DNA from: Candidatus Endomicrobium labiotermitis
GTDB lineage: Bacteria > Elusimicrobiota > Endomicrobiia > Endomicrobiales > Endomicrobiaceae
DNA: 64,000 nucleotides
Reading direction: 5' to 3'
Assembly: GCA_009778965.1 (NCBI GenBank)
Contig: WRFE01000001.1
Coordinates: forward strand, 1 to 64,000
Shown here piece after piece: positions 53,054-61,549 of the stretch (position 1 is its first letter; each line of letters starts with the position of its first letter). Made by a program: the position numbers and the translations under genes. Below the pieces are notes generated by a model. The model worked only from the letters and a program-made list of their open reading frames with translations. It made no database searches and had not been told where the DNA came from.

Positions 53054-56053
53054 TTAATTGTTCTTTGAAAGCGGCAGTTTTATTGTAAAAACCGTGCCGT
53101 TTCCGACAGAACTTTTTACGCTGATTTCGCCGTTATGCGCCTTAATAATTCCGTAACTTATAGAAAGCCCCAGCCCTGTGCCTTTACCGACGGCTTTTGT
53201 AGTAAAAAACGGTTCAAATAATTTATCGATTTGCTCTTTTGAAATCCCTGAACCCGTATCTGTTATGTCAATAATACATTTGTCTTTTTTTGCGTAAGTA
53301 TCTATTGTTAATTTTCCGCCGTCTTCCATAGCGTCTTTAGCGTTTAAAATAATATTAAGCAGCACCTGCTGTATCTGCATGGGATTTACGGAAATAAACC
53401 TGTTGTTTCCTGAAGAATTTTTTTCAACTTCAATACCGCTTCTTTTTAAATCTTTTTCAATAATAAGCAAAGTGGAATCAATTAAATCATTAATATTTAT
53501 AGTTTGCGTTTTTGCCGTATCCGCTCTTGAAAACTCAAGCATATTTGATACTATACCGCGGCTTCTTTCCGCGGCTTCGTATATATTTTTTATGCCTTTG
53601 CTGACTTCTTCATCTAAGTTTTGGTTTTTCGCAAGCACCTGCGCGTAGCCCAGTATTATGCTTAAAGGATTATTGAGTTCGTGCGCTATGCCGCCCGCAA
53701 GTTCGCCCAAAGACGCAAGCTTGTTTTGCTGTATAAGGCTTGTCTGAAGCCTGTCTCTTTCCTGCTGCATGGCTTTTTCTTTTGTAACGTCAAGAATAAC
53801 GCCGATTATTCCGCCAAATTCTCCGTCAAGGTTTTTATAAGCGGTCTTATAAAAAACAAGATCTTTGTGCCCCGTCTTTTTAAATTTACCGGAAATTTCA
53901 TAAGAAACCGAGGACATTTTGCGCATAGTCTCTTCATCTGTTTTTAAAGACATTTCTGCCGCGGCTTTATCATAGTGCTCAGTTGAAGTTTCTTTACCTA
54001 TAATTTCGTCTTTAGGCGTTTCCATTACTTCCTCAAACGCCTTATTACAGCCGATCAAACGCATATTGCTGTCTTTGTAATATACCGCCACCGGAATATT
54101 ATCTAAAAGCACCTGTAAAAATTCAATCTGATGCTCAAGTTCTACTTCGATTTTTTTTCTGTATGTAATGTCTATCCCGGAAAATATAAAACCGATTAGC
54201 TTACCGACGCTTGAAAACTGCGGCACGGCGTTAAGAAGAATATTTGCCATTGTCCCGTCTTTTTTCTTAAACATCATTTCATTAAAAGCATCGCTGGGAG
54301 CTGTGATAACTTCCTCAAACTTTAAAGGCGATCCGTTTGTATCAAACATAACTTCTGAAAAATCTATAGCAAGTATTTCTTCTTTTGTATAACCGGTTAA
54401 CTCGACGGCGCTGTGGCTCCACATGACAATCGTTCCTTCTACATCAAGAGACAATATCGCGACTGTCCGGACAGAATTTAAAGTTGCTTCGTGCAGTTTT
54501 GACAAGGCTAAAAGCCTGTTGGACTGGTTAATTATCAAAAACAACAAAAGAATTATGACAACAATACCGCTTACGACAATCATGCTTATAAATCGCGCAT
54601 ATTTTACGGAATCCATAGGCATAAAATACACTATTGACCACGCATCTTCATTAATGAATTTTCTCGCCACATAAAATTCTTCACCCTGCAGCGTTACCAC
54701 AGAACCGTCGAACACATCTTGTTCGTCCAGCTTGCCGTCTTCCGGAAAAACGGACCACAGGCTTTTAAAATTAACATCTTCCTTGTCTGAAAGCAAAACA
54801 ATGCCGTTTTTATCTATTATGTAAATATTATTGTATTTTTGCAGCATTTCGGAAAAATCGTTCATTGAGTCTTTTACAACCACAAATCCGGATTTTACTC
54901 CTTTAACGTTGTCTACAGCCGATGATGCGTAATAACTTTCACTTTTATTATCTGATTCGTCTTTTGTAAAAACCCTTGCTTTTCCGTTTTTCTTTGCCTC
55001 GGTAAAAAACGGCCGGTTTTTAAAATTCATTCTTCTCAAGTTTTTTTCTGTATTATATTCGGAAGTAAAAAGCAGTTTTCCGTTTATGTCCAAAGTAAAA
55101 ATTGAAGCTGCTTTGAAAATATTTTTATAACTTTCCAGCATTCCGTCAACAATGTTCCTTTCTATATCCGAATCCGGATTTACCGCTTCTTTAATAAGAA
55201 ATGTTTTGATTAAGGCTTCATTTACCTGATCGATTTTTACAAGGCGCGCGGCAAAAATTTCGGAAATTCCGGAAATAACATTATCAGCGTTTGCCGCCAC
55301 TGCTTTTTTGGCTTTAACTTCAACGTAAGCAGAGAGAAACAATCCGCTTATTAAAACAACAAATAAAATGGCCGCAAGAGGAACCCTCTTCCAATAAAGC
55401 GGCATAAAATCATAAATTCTGATACGCTTTTCATATAAAGATTTAAATTGCTGAAAAGAGAGCGCGGCTATGACAAAAACAGTTAATGCCATAACAGTCT
55501 GCGCGTAAGTACAAACATGCAAAGACATCGGATAAAAAAGTTTAGAAATTTTAAGAACGCAAAAACTGAAAAAATATCCGAAAAACAAAATTAAAATAGC
55601 GAAGGTATTTTGCTGATTATGCGGCAATTTAGAAAGTTCATAAAGTTTTAAAGAAATGATTATGCCGACGGGGATCCACAAAAAAACAAAAGAAACTGCT
55701 TTAAAATAAAAGAAATCAAAGAAAAATAAAAATACCGGCGGAACAAAAGCAACAATCATTATGCCATATTTTAACAATCCGCCGATTTTTAGACCTTTCA
55801 TTACGCACATATAAAGAGCAAAAAAAGCAAGATATTCAAAAACAGCGGACCATTCGCTTTGAAAAACGACAGATCCGGTCAAAAACGTTTCAATAACTTT
55901 TGACACGGCCATAAAAACGCAAAACATCCCCAGGCATAAATACGACAAATGCCCGAGTTTATATCTCCACGCAAAAAAACAGGAAAAACTCAAAAGCAAG
56001 AAAGACCATGCCAAAAAGAATGTTATGTATTCGTAGTTTAATAAATTTTCCAT
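53054..56053 (-). CDS. Hybrid-input sensor histidine kinase (7TM-like, Cache, two PAS)
   Basis: A 999-residue orphan kinase. The first ~215 residues have about seven transmembrane helices and a further helix near 228, a membrane input domain. Then an extracytoplasmic Cache-like sensor (about 250-495), a helix at about 495-515, two PAS domains (about 525-645 and 650-770), HisKA with GIAHELNNPLS (His791) and HATPase_c (about 885-995). No response regulator gene is adjacent. The signal is unknown; two separate membrane inputs are unusual in one kinase. Confidence 0.9.
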   Translation of the reverse strand: MENLLNYEYITFFLAWSFLLLSFSCFFAWRYKLGHLSYLCLGMFCVFMAVSKVIETFLTGSVVFQSEWSAVFEYLAFFALYMCVMKGLKIGGLLKYGIMIVAFVPPVFLFFFDFFYFKAVSFVFLWIPVGIIISLKLYELSKLPHNQQNTFAILILFFGYFFSFCVLKISKLFYPMSLHVCTYAQTVMALTVFVIAALSFQQFKSLYEKRIRIYDFMPLYWKRVPLAAILFVVLISGLFLSAYVEVKAKKAVAANADNVISGISEIFAARLVKIDQVNEALIKTFLIKEAVNPDSDIERNIVDGMLESYKNIFKAASIFTLDINGKLLFTSEYNTEKNLRRMNFKNRPFFTEAKKNGKARVFTKDESDNKSESYYASSAVDNVKGVKSGFVVVKDSMNDFSEMLQKYNNIYIIDKNGIVLLSDKEDVNFKSLWSVFPEDGKLDEQDVFDGSVVTLQGEEFYVARKFINEDAWSIVYFMPMDSVKYARFISMIVVSGIVVIILLLFLIINQSNRLLALSKLHEATLNSVRTVAILSLDVEGTIVMWSHSAVELTGYTKEEILAIDFSEVMFDTNGSPLKFEEVITAPSDAFNEMMFKKKDGTMANILLNAVPQFSSVGKLIGFIFSGIDITYRKKIEVELEHQIEFLQVLLDNIPVAVYYKDSNMRLIGCNKAFEEVMETPKDEIIGKETSTEHYDKAAAEMSLKTDEETMRKMSSVSYEISGKFKKTGHKDLVFYKTAYKNLDGEFGGIIGVILDVTKEKAMQQERDRLQTSLIQQNKLASLGELAGGIAHELNNPLSIILGYAQVLAKNQNLDEEVSKGIKNIYEAAERSRGIVSNMLEFSRADTAKTQTININDLIDSTLLIIEKDLKRSGIEVEKNSSGNNRFISVNPMQIQQVLLNIILNAKDAMEDGGKLTIDTYAKKDKCIIDITDTGSGISKEQIDKLFEPFFTTKAVGKGTGLGLSISYGIIKAHNGEISVKSSVGNGTVFTIKLPLSKNN

Positions 56054-56109
56054 AAATATCGATCCATTTACGAAAGAAATATAACGGCTAATCTACAATA
56101 TTTTTGTTT

Positions 56110-56147
56110 TTGATTCGTAATTTGTAATTCGTCATTCGTAATTGACG
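56110..56147. repeat. ATTCGTAATTTGTAATTCGT repeat
   Basis: GATTCGTAATTTGTAATTCG then TCATTCGTAATTG, in the gap between the nuclease gene and the kinase. Confidence 0.55.
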
Positions 56148-57032
56148 CTAAAATCCTTTGCAGATTTCCCTATAATTACAATATTTGCAAAAAAAGGTGT
56201 TTGAGGTGCACGGAAATTCGCCTTTGTCTTTCGGTATATTTTTTTCTACATCCGTAAGGTATTCATACATCTGTTTCGTTTCTTCTTCAACCTGTTTTGA
56301 AAAAGAGGCTATGGATTTATTATCAACAACAACGCTTTTTTCCGAATACTGAGGAAACAAATAGACAATCATGGGCATTATATCCTTGGCTTCTTTGCCG
56401 AAATGATAACTTGCCCAAAGCGAATAACCGGTAAGCTGTTTGGAATGTTTTATTTCATCCGGTTTTCCGGTTTTCCAGTCTAAAATATAAATTTTATCTC
56501 CGACAGGGAATAAAAAATCGACTTTACAAAAAGCTTTAAAGCCGTTTATTCTCGTTTCGCCGAAACCTGCCGGTTCTATGACCCACTCATTACTTGTCGG
56601 CACAGCGTTTGTTTCTATCCACGAAAATCTTCCGCTATTTATAAAATTTTCCAGTACGGTTTTTACTTTCGCGTATATTTCCGATGACGCGACGGCTTCG
56701 CCGTTATAATAGGTTTCGAAAAAAGTTTTTTCGCCGCAATATTTTTCAGTCAAATCAAAAGAATATTTAAAGAATTTGTCCCTGCTAATAGGTTTTGAAC
56801 TTTTTTGAAACCGAAAAAGCATATCTCTTATTATGTCGTGAACTATGTTTCCGGCTTCCAAGGCTTTTGAAGTAAGCGACTTTAAAAACTGTATTTTTTC
56901 AAACGGAACGCTTTTGTCGTATTTAGAATAATAGTCATAAAAATACTGTCTCTTACAGTTTGAAAACTTATCAAACCGCGAAACAGACCAGCCTAAAATG
57001 TCGGTATAAGAAAATTTCTTTATTTCGTTCAT
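56148..57032 (-). CDS. PD-(D/E)XK nuclease with Cas4/AddB-type Fe-S cysteines
   Basis: A 294-residue RecB-like nuclease. Catalytic core: His65 in GNIVHDII, Asp172 in CKVDFLF and Asp185-x-Lys187 in LDWKTGK with Gln199. One Cys lies near the N-terminus (Cys26) and three near the end (Cys282, Cys285 and Cys291; Cys275 is extra), the split arrangement that binds a 4Fe-4S cluster in Cas4 and AddB. There is no cas gene or helicase next to it. It overlaps no other gene; the M48 gene ends 3 bp downstream. Confidence 0.85.
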   Translation of the reverse strand: MNEIKKFSYTDILGWSVSRFDKFSNCKRQYFYDYYSKYDKSVPFEKIQFLKSLTSKALEAGNIVHDIIRDMLFRFQKSSKPISRDKFFKYSFDLTEKYCGEKTFFETYYNGEAVASSEIYAKVKTVLENFINSGRFSWIETNAVPTSNEWVIEPAGFGETRINGFKAFCKVDFLFPVGDKIYILDWKTGKPDEIKHSKQLTGYSLWASYHFGKEAKDIMPMIVYLFPQYSEKSVVVDNKSIASFSKQVEEETKQMYEYLTDVEKNIPKDKGEFPCTSNTFFCKYCNYREICKGF

Positions 57033-57034
57033 TT

Positions 57035-57799
57035 TTATTTTTTATAATATTTCATAGCTTCGGGTATTACTTCCTTTATGGATTCTATTCGCTTTGAATC
57101 CGAGGGATGAGTGGACAAAAAATCAGAATTTGAACCGCCGGCAGACATAGCCTGCCAGAAAGCCAAGGCCGCATTGGGATCATAGCCCGCGCGCGCCATC
57201 AAAATAAGACCTATTCTGTCTGCCTCAATCTCATGCTTTCTGCTGTAAGGAAGAAGCAGTCCTAATTGCGTTCCTGCTTCGTAAACAACCATAACAGCCG
57301 TGTTCGATGTAAACACCGACAAAAGATTTCCGCCAAATTTTTTCATTTCCTGCTGACTCGCTCTTTCTTTTCCGTGTTTGGCTATAGCATGAGCAACTTC
57401 GTGACCGATAACAACGGCAAGCCCTTCGGCATTTTTTGTTATGGGAAGAATTCCCGTATATACGGCTATTTTTCCTCCCGGCAGACAAAAAGCATTTACC
57501 GATTTATCCTGTATCAGGCTAAACGCCCAAGAATAGTTAGAGATTTCTTTCTCCATACCGCTCTCTTTTAAAAACGCTTCGGCAGCTGCGGCAATATCTC
57601 TGCCGACTTTCGCTACTAATTCCGCCTCTTCTCCGGTTTTAATTACGGTTGAATTACTTATAATTTCGTTATAGGCTTGAATACCCATCTGCGTCATTTT
57701 TTCATCTGAAACCAAAGAAATCTGCTTTCTTCCTGTAATCGGCACAGATGAACAGCCTATTATAAACGCAAGAAACAAAACAAACGATAATTTTTTCAT
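57035..57799 (-). CDS. M48 family zinc metallopeptidase lipoprotein (LoiP/BepA-like)
   Basis: A 254-residue lipoprotein with Cys16 at FIIGC and the zinc motif HEVAHAIAKHG (His133, Glu134, His137) plus a distal Glu in EIEADRIGL. Members degrade misfolded outer-membrane proteins. It overlaps the GDT1-family gene by 4 bp (ATGA). Confidence 0.92.
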   Translation of the reverse strand: MKKLSFVLFLAFIIGCSSVPITGRKQISLVSDEKMTQMGIQAYNEIISNSTVIKTGEEAELVAKVGRDIAAAAEAFLKESGMEKEISNYSWAFSLIQDKSVNAFCLPGGKIAVYTGILPITKNAEGLAVVIGHEVAHAIAKHGKERASQQEMKKFGGNLLSVFTSNTAVMVVYEAGTQLGLLLPYSRKHEIEADRIGLILMARAGYDPNAALAFWQAMSAGGSNSDFLSTHPSDSKRIESIKEVIPEAMKYYKK

Positions 57800-58365
57800 A
57801 CCATTCCCCTTATAATTTCAATAAGACCTATTATTCCAATTGTTATAAAAACAACGCCCGCTATGCGTTTAACAATATGCGCGGGAACTTTTTTCCCTAA
57901 TAAAACCCCTGCCGCTACGCCAACGGCATTTGCCGCAATCATCCCAAGAGAAGCTCCTATAAAAACATATACCGGAGCATTATACTTCATAGCTAAAGAC
58001 ATAGTCGCAAGCTGTGTTTTATCGCCAAATTCCGAAATAAAAAAGAATATAACAACCGTAAAAAACGGGTTGATAAAAACTTTTGCGGAAGCTTCTTCTT
58101 CACCCTCTTTGCCAAACAAAGTCCAAAGTCCGAAAATTATGAAAAGAGCGTAAGAAACCGTTTTTATTATATCTACGTTAAAAAGTCCTGAAATAAAGCT
58201 GCCCGCTGCGACGGCGATAAAATTGTTTACAATAGTAGCAGCTGAAACAGCAAGCAAAACTTGCGAAACTTTAAATCTCGCGGTAAATGCCATTGCGACA
58301 AGCTGCGTTTTGTCACCCATTTCGGCAAGAAAAATAAGCAAGAATGAAGCCAAAAGAACCGACAT
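57796..58365 (-). CDS. GDT1/TMEM165 (UPF0016) cation exporter
   Basis: A 189-residue six-helix membrane protein with the duplicated signature EMGDKTQ (Glu15-Asp18) and EFGDKTQ (Glu112-Asp115). Bacterial members such as MneA/MntX export Mn2+ (or Ca2+). A yybP-ykoY-type manganese riboswitch, often upstream of this family, is not evident. GGCGGA precedes the ATG. Confidence 0.9.
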   Translation of the reverse strand: MSVLLASFLLIFLAEMGDKTQLVAMAFTARFKVSQVLLAVSAATIVNNFIAVAAGSFISGLFNVDIIKTVSYALFIIFGLWTLFGKEGEEEASAKVFINPFFTVVIFFFISEFGDKTQLATMSLAMKYNAPVYVFIGASLGMIAANAVGVAAGVLLGKKVPAHIVKRIAGVVFITIGIIGLIEIIRGMV

Positions 58366-58461
58366 AATCCGCCCGTTTTGATTTATTTAAACTATTTTAT
58401 CTTATAGGGATTTGTTAGTCAATAATAAGTTTTTATTTTGGATCTGATTTACTTGCAATCC

Positions 58462-58513
58462 GTCAACCTTAAAAGCAATTAAAGTTGACCGGATTTATTA
58501 TATCTGCTAAAAT
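58462..58513 (+). promoter_or_regulatory. bioB promoter with overlapping inverted repeat (candidate BirA operator)
   Basis: Inverted repeat GTCAAC (58462-58467), 16 bp, GTTGAC (58484-58489), resembling BirA operator half-sites (consensus TTGTTAAC-N15/16-GTTAACAA). The right half overlaps the -35 box TTGACC (58485-58490). After 17 bp comes TAAAAT (58508-58513), and the ATG of bioB follows 7 nt later, with no Shine-Dalgarno. Confidence 0.6.
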
Positions 58514-58520
58514 GCTTTCT

Positions 58521-59480
58521 ATGAATAAACTGTTACCCGATATTATTTCAGACAGACAAATAACGAAAGATGAAGCATTGCTTCTTTTTGAATTAGACAT
58601 TGAAGATCTATTTTACGCGGCTTCAAAAATCCGCAAAAACCATAAAGGCAATAAAGTAAAAATTTGTTCAATTATCAATGCGAAATCAGGGCAATGCGAA
58701 CAAGACTGCAAGTTTTGCGCTCAATCCGCTTTTAATAAAACGGAAGCTGCGGTTTATCCGTTGATTGAGCCTGAAAAAATAGCATTGTCTGCTGATAATG
58801 CGCTTGAAAATGCGCAATGTTTCGGCATAGTTTCAAGCGGAAACTATTTAAATGAAAAAGAAATAGACTCGCTTTGCAAAATGTTTAAAAACTATAAAAA
58901 CGTTGAAAAATTGAGTGTTTCCATTGGCAGATTATCTGACGAAATTCTTTCAAAACTTAAAAAAGCCGGAATAAAAAAAATTCATCACAATTTGGAAACT
59001 TCCGAAAATTTCTTTCCCAATATTTGTTCTACGCATAGTTACAATGAAAGAGTCGATACCATAAAAAGAGCAAAAGCTCTCGGCTTTAAAATTTGCGCGG
59101 GCGGATTGTTCGGCATAGGCGAATCGTTTCGAGACAGAGTTGAATTAGCGTTTACTTTAAAAGAGCTTGATGTTGAAAGCGTACCGATGAATTTTTTTAT
59201 ATCTGTTAAAGGTACGGCATTAGAAGAAATAAAGGCTTTAAGCGCCATAGAAATTCTAAAAACTATTTCAATTTTCAGGCTGATTTTGCAAAAGCAGGAC
59301 ATAATAATCTGCGGCGGAAGGGAAGTAAATTTAAGGGATTTACAATCTATGATTTTCCCGGCCGGAGCAAACGGCACGATGAGCGGCGGATACCTTACAA
59401 CCGGCGGAAGAGATATTGAAACGGATTTAAAAATGATTGAGGATTTGGGATTAGAAACAACAATTACAAATTACGAATGA
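58521..59480 (+). CDS. bioB: Biotin synthase
   Basis: BioB inserts sulfur into dethiobiotin (radical SAM). At 319 residues it has the SAM cluster CEQDCKFC (Cys59, Cys63, Cys66), KICSIINAKSG and the substrate-site motifs ICAGGLFGIGE and GGREVNLR. I use the ATG at 58521, seven nt after the -10 box; an upstream ATG at 58485 lies in the promoter. The C-terminus TITNYE comes from the intergenic repeat ATTACGAATGACGAATC. It starts the run of fatty-acid-type genes. No bioA, bioD or bioF in the window. Confidence 0.95.
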   Translation: MNKLLPDIISDRQITKDEALLLFELDIEDLFYAASKIRKNHKGNKVKICSIINAKSGQCEQDCKFCAQSAFNKTEAAVYPLIEPEKIALSADNALENAQCFGIVSSGNYLNEKEIDSLCKMFKNYKNVEKLSVSIGRLSDEILSKLKKAGIKKIHHNLETSENFFPNICSTHSYNERVDTIKRAKALGFKICAGGLFGIGESFRDRVELAFTLKELDVESVPMNFFISVKGTALEEIKALSAIEILKTISIFRLILQKQDIIICGGREVNLRDLQSMIFPAGANGTMSGGYLTTGGRDIETDLKMIEDLGLETTITNYE

Positions 59481-59559
59481 CGAATCAACGGCTTACACAA
59501 CAGAAGAACACCAATGTTTGTCATTCCGGACTTGATCCGGAAACCACTTAAAGGAAATT

Positions 59560-60294
59560 ATGAATAAAAAAACAGTTTTAATTACGGGAATATCTAGAGG
59601 TTTGGGAAAAGAACTTGCTTTACATTTTTCCAAAAATGACTGGAATGTTTGCGGATGTTATAAAACAAACAAACCTGATTTTTTCGCTGTTCGTCATTGC
59701 GAGGACGAAGGACGAAGCAATCCAGAAATCCTTTCTTTCCAAGCCGATATCTCAGATCCTGAAGAAGCTGCGTCTTTTATTAACAAGGCACAAGGTGCCT
59801 TTGGTAATATAGATTGCGTAATAAACAACGCTTCAATCGGAAAAAACAAAATAATTTTTAAAGAAAACGCTGACAATTGGAACGACGTAATACAAACAAA
59901 CCTTAACGGGACGTTTTACGTCATTAAAGAAACTCTTGAAATTATGGCAAAACAACGATATGGTTCAATAATAAACATATCTTCAATATCCGCATACAAA
60001 TCTTACACTGGCGCGGCAAGTTATTCCGCAGGCAAAGCCGCTGTAATCGCATTGACAAAAACCGCCGCAAGAGAAGCTGGTCGTTTCGGAATAACCGTAA
60101 ACGCCGTTTTGCCGGGTTTTCACGCAACAGCACTTGGCAACTCTGCAGGCGATAAATATATTGAAGAAATAAAACAAGAAAGCGTTTTAAAAACCACAAC
60201 GGACATAAAAGAATTTTTAGATTTCGTTTTTATGTTATCGCAAATGAAAACTGTTTCCGGACAAGTTTTTAATATTGATTCTAGAATTATTTAA
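59560..60294 (+). CDS. Short-chain dehydrogenase/reductase (FabG-like) carrying an inserted repeat peptide
   Basis: A 244-residue SDR. Cofactor motif TGISRGLGKEL (about 9-19), INNAS at about 88-92, catalytic Ser142, Tyr155 and Lys159 (YSAGK). This is the FabG arrangement for ketoacyl-ACP reduction. Residues about 41-56 (FFAVRHCEDEGRSNPE) are translated from the repeat at 59692-59725 and replace or extend the loop after beta-strand 2. AAAGGAA precedes the ATG. It sits between bioB and a ketoacyl synthase and may reduce pimeloyl-precursor ketoacyl groups. Confidence 0.88.
   Translation: MNKKTVLITGISRGLGKELALHFSKNDWNVCGCYKTNKPDFFAVRHCEDEGRSNPEILSFQADISDPEEAASFINKAQGAFGNIDCVINNASIGKNKIIFKENADNWNDVIQTNLNGTFYVIKETLEIMAKQRYGSIINISSISAYKSYTGAASYSAGKAAVIALTKTAAREAGRFGITVNAVLPGFHATALGNSAGDKYIEEIKQESVLKTTTDIKEFLDFVFMLSQMKTVSGQVFNIDSRII
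59692..59725 (+). repeat. Repeat element inserted in frame in the SDR gene
   Basis: CGTCATTGCGAGGACGAAGG followed by ACGAAGCAATCCAG. The unit matches the intergenic motifs near 38740-38760 and 43871-43910 (GATTGCTTCGTC...CTCGCAA), read from the other strand. Length is compatible with the frame. Confidence 0.8.
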
Positions 60295-60311
60295 CGGCAG
60301 GGGATTAAAAA

Positions 60312-61430
60312 GTGAAAACAAGATTTGCCGTTACGGGTTTAGGATTAGTTTCCCCGCTTGGAACCGGCGTTGAAAAAAGCTGGCAGAGATTGATTAACGG
60401 CGAAAGCGCCGTTCGTTATGAAATAAAAAATGAAGCTTTTCTGGCAAGAACAGAAGGCTTTGATATGCCGGAAAACATCCGCCAATTTGCTATGGGTTTT
60501 CTTGCCGCTTATGAGGCTTCGGCAAACGCAGGACTTGCAACTTCTAATTATGAGAAAAACCGCATAGGTTTATCCTGCGGTGAAAGCAAACCAAATTTAT
60601 TTCACAAAAATGACTTCAGCAATCCCTTTCCCGAACAACTCAAAAACATATTGAAAATTGAAGGACAAATAAGCTGCGTGTCTGCCGCTTGCGCTACGGG
60701 TATGTTAACCGTTATTAAAGGTTGCTCCTTAATAGAAAACGACATTTGCGATGTGGTTATCTGCGGGATTTCCGAAACCTCAATTCATCCTTTATATATA
60801 TCGGCGTTTAAAAACATGGGCGTTCTTTCTAAAAAAGGCTGTAAACCTTTTGACAATGGGAGAGACGGTTTTGCCATAGGCGAAGGGGCGGGGTTTATAG
60901 TTATTGAAGATTTGAAAAAAGCGGTCTTAAGAGGCGCAAAAATTTATTGTGAATTAGGAGGCTTTGCCTCCGGAATTTATACTAACGACACTATTAATAT
61001 AAACTCATCAAACGGTATGTATAACATCATAAAAAATGCTGCCGGAACAGAAATTCCGGATTTTGTACACACACATGGTACGGGAACTAAGCTGAACGAT
61101 TATTATGAAAGTGAAGCGATTGAACGGCAATTACGAATTACTAATTACGAATTACGGAATGAAGGAATGCCTTTTGTGTCTTCTACAAAAGCGGCAACGG
61201 GGCATATGCTTGGAGTTTCAGGAATGACAGGAGCAATATTTTCAATACTTGCCGTAAGAGACAATATTGTACCGCCAACTTTAAATTTCAAAGAAACCGA
61301 CATTCCTTTCGGATTAAAATATGTTAAAAACAACAAACAGGCTGTGCCTGTTAATTCGGCATTATCTCTGTCTTTCGGCTTCGGCGGACAAGGCGCCGCA
61401 CTATTTTTTAAACGCACTCCTTCTTTTTAA
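60312..61430 (+). CDS. Beta-ketoacyl-ACP synthase II-like condensing enzyme with inserted repeat peptide
   Basis: A 372-residue thiolase-fold synthase with the Cys-His-His triad: Cys127 in SAACATGML, His255 in VHTHGTGTKLND, Lys293 and His298 in STKAATGHMLG. It is shorter than FabF (about 410). Residues about 272-282 (RQLRITNYELRN) come from the repeat at 61128-61165, inserted just before the conserved VSSTK strand. The start is GTG at 60312, behind AGGGGA. As the last gene of bioB-SDR-KAS it may extend the biotin acyl chain. Confidence 0.88.
   Translation: MKTRFAVTGLGLVSPLGTGVEKSWQRLINGESAVRYEIKNEAFLARTEGFDMPENIRQFAMGFLAAYEASANAGLATSNYEKNRIGLSCGESKPNLFHKNDFSNPFPEQLKNILKIEGQISCVSAACATGMLTVIKGCSLIENDICDVVICGISETSIHPLYISAFKNMGVLSKKGCKPFDNGRDGFAIGEGAGFIVIEDLKKAVLRGAKIYCELGGFASGIYTNDTININSSNGMYNIIKNAAGTEIPDFVHTHGTGTKLNDYYESEAIERQLRITNYELRNEGMPFVSSTKAATGHMLGVSGMTGAIFSILAVRDNIVPPTLNFKETDIPFGLKYVKNNKQAVPVNSALSLSFGFGGQGAALFFKRTPSF
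61128..61165 (+). repeat. ATTACGAATTACTAATTACGAATTACGG repeat inserted in frame in the synthase gene
   Basis: AATTACGAATTACTAATTACG continuing GAATTACGGAATGAAGG. The same ATTACGAATT unit is otherwise seen only in intergenic sequence in this window. It codes for RITNYELRNE. Confidence 0.8.
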
Positions 61431-61549
61431 AGCACCTAAAGGAACATTTGAAAATGAAGAATAAAATATATTAGAATTAAATGAACAAAAAAGGGAAAGC
61501 TATTTAGAAACAAAAACTAAATTGAAATAAAATATCTAAAGGATTAAAA

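Noticed and set aside
57800..58484. Manganese riboswitch (yybP-ykoY) upstream of the GDT1 gene
   Set aside because: The gap upstream of 58365 is short and shows no matching conserved loop.
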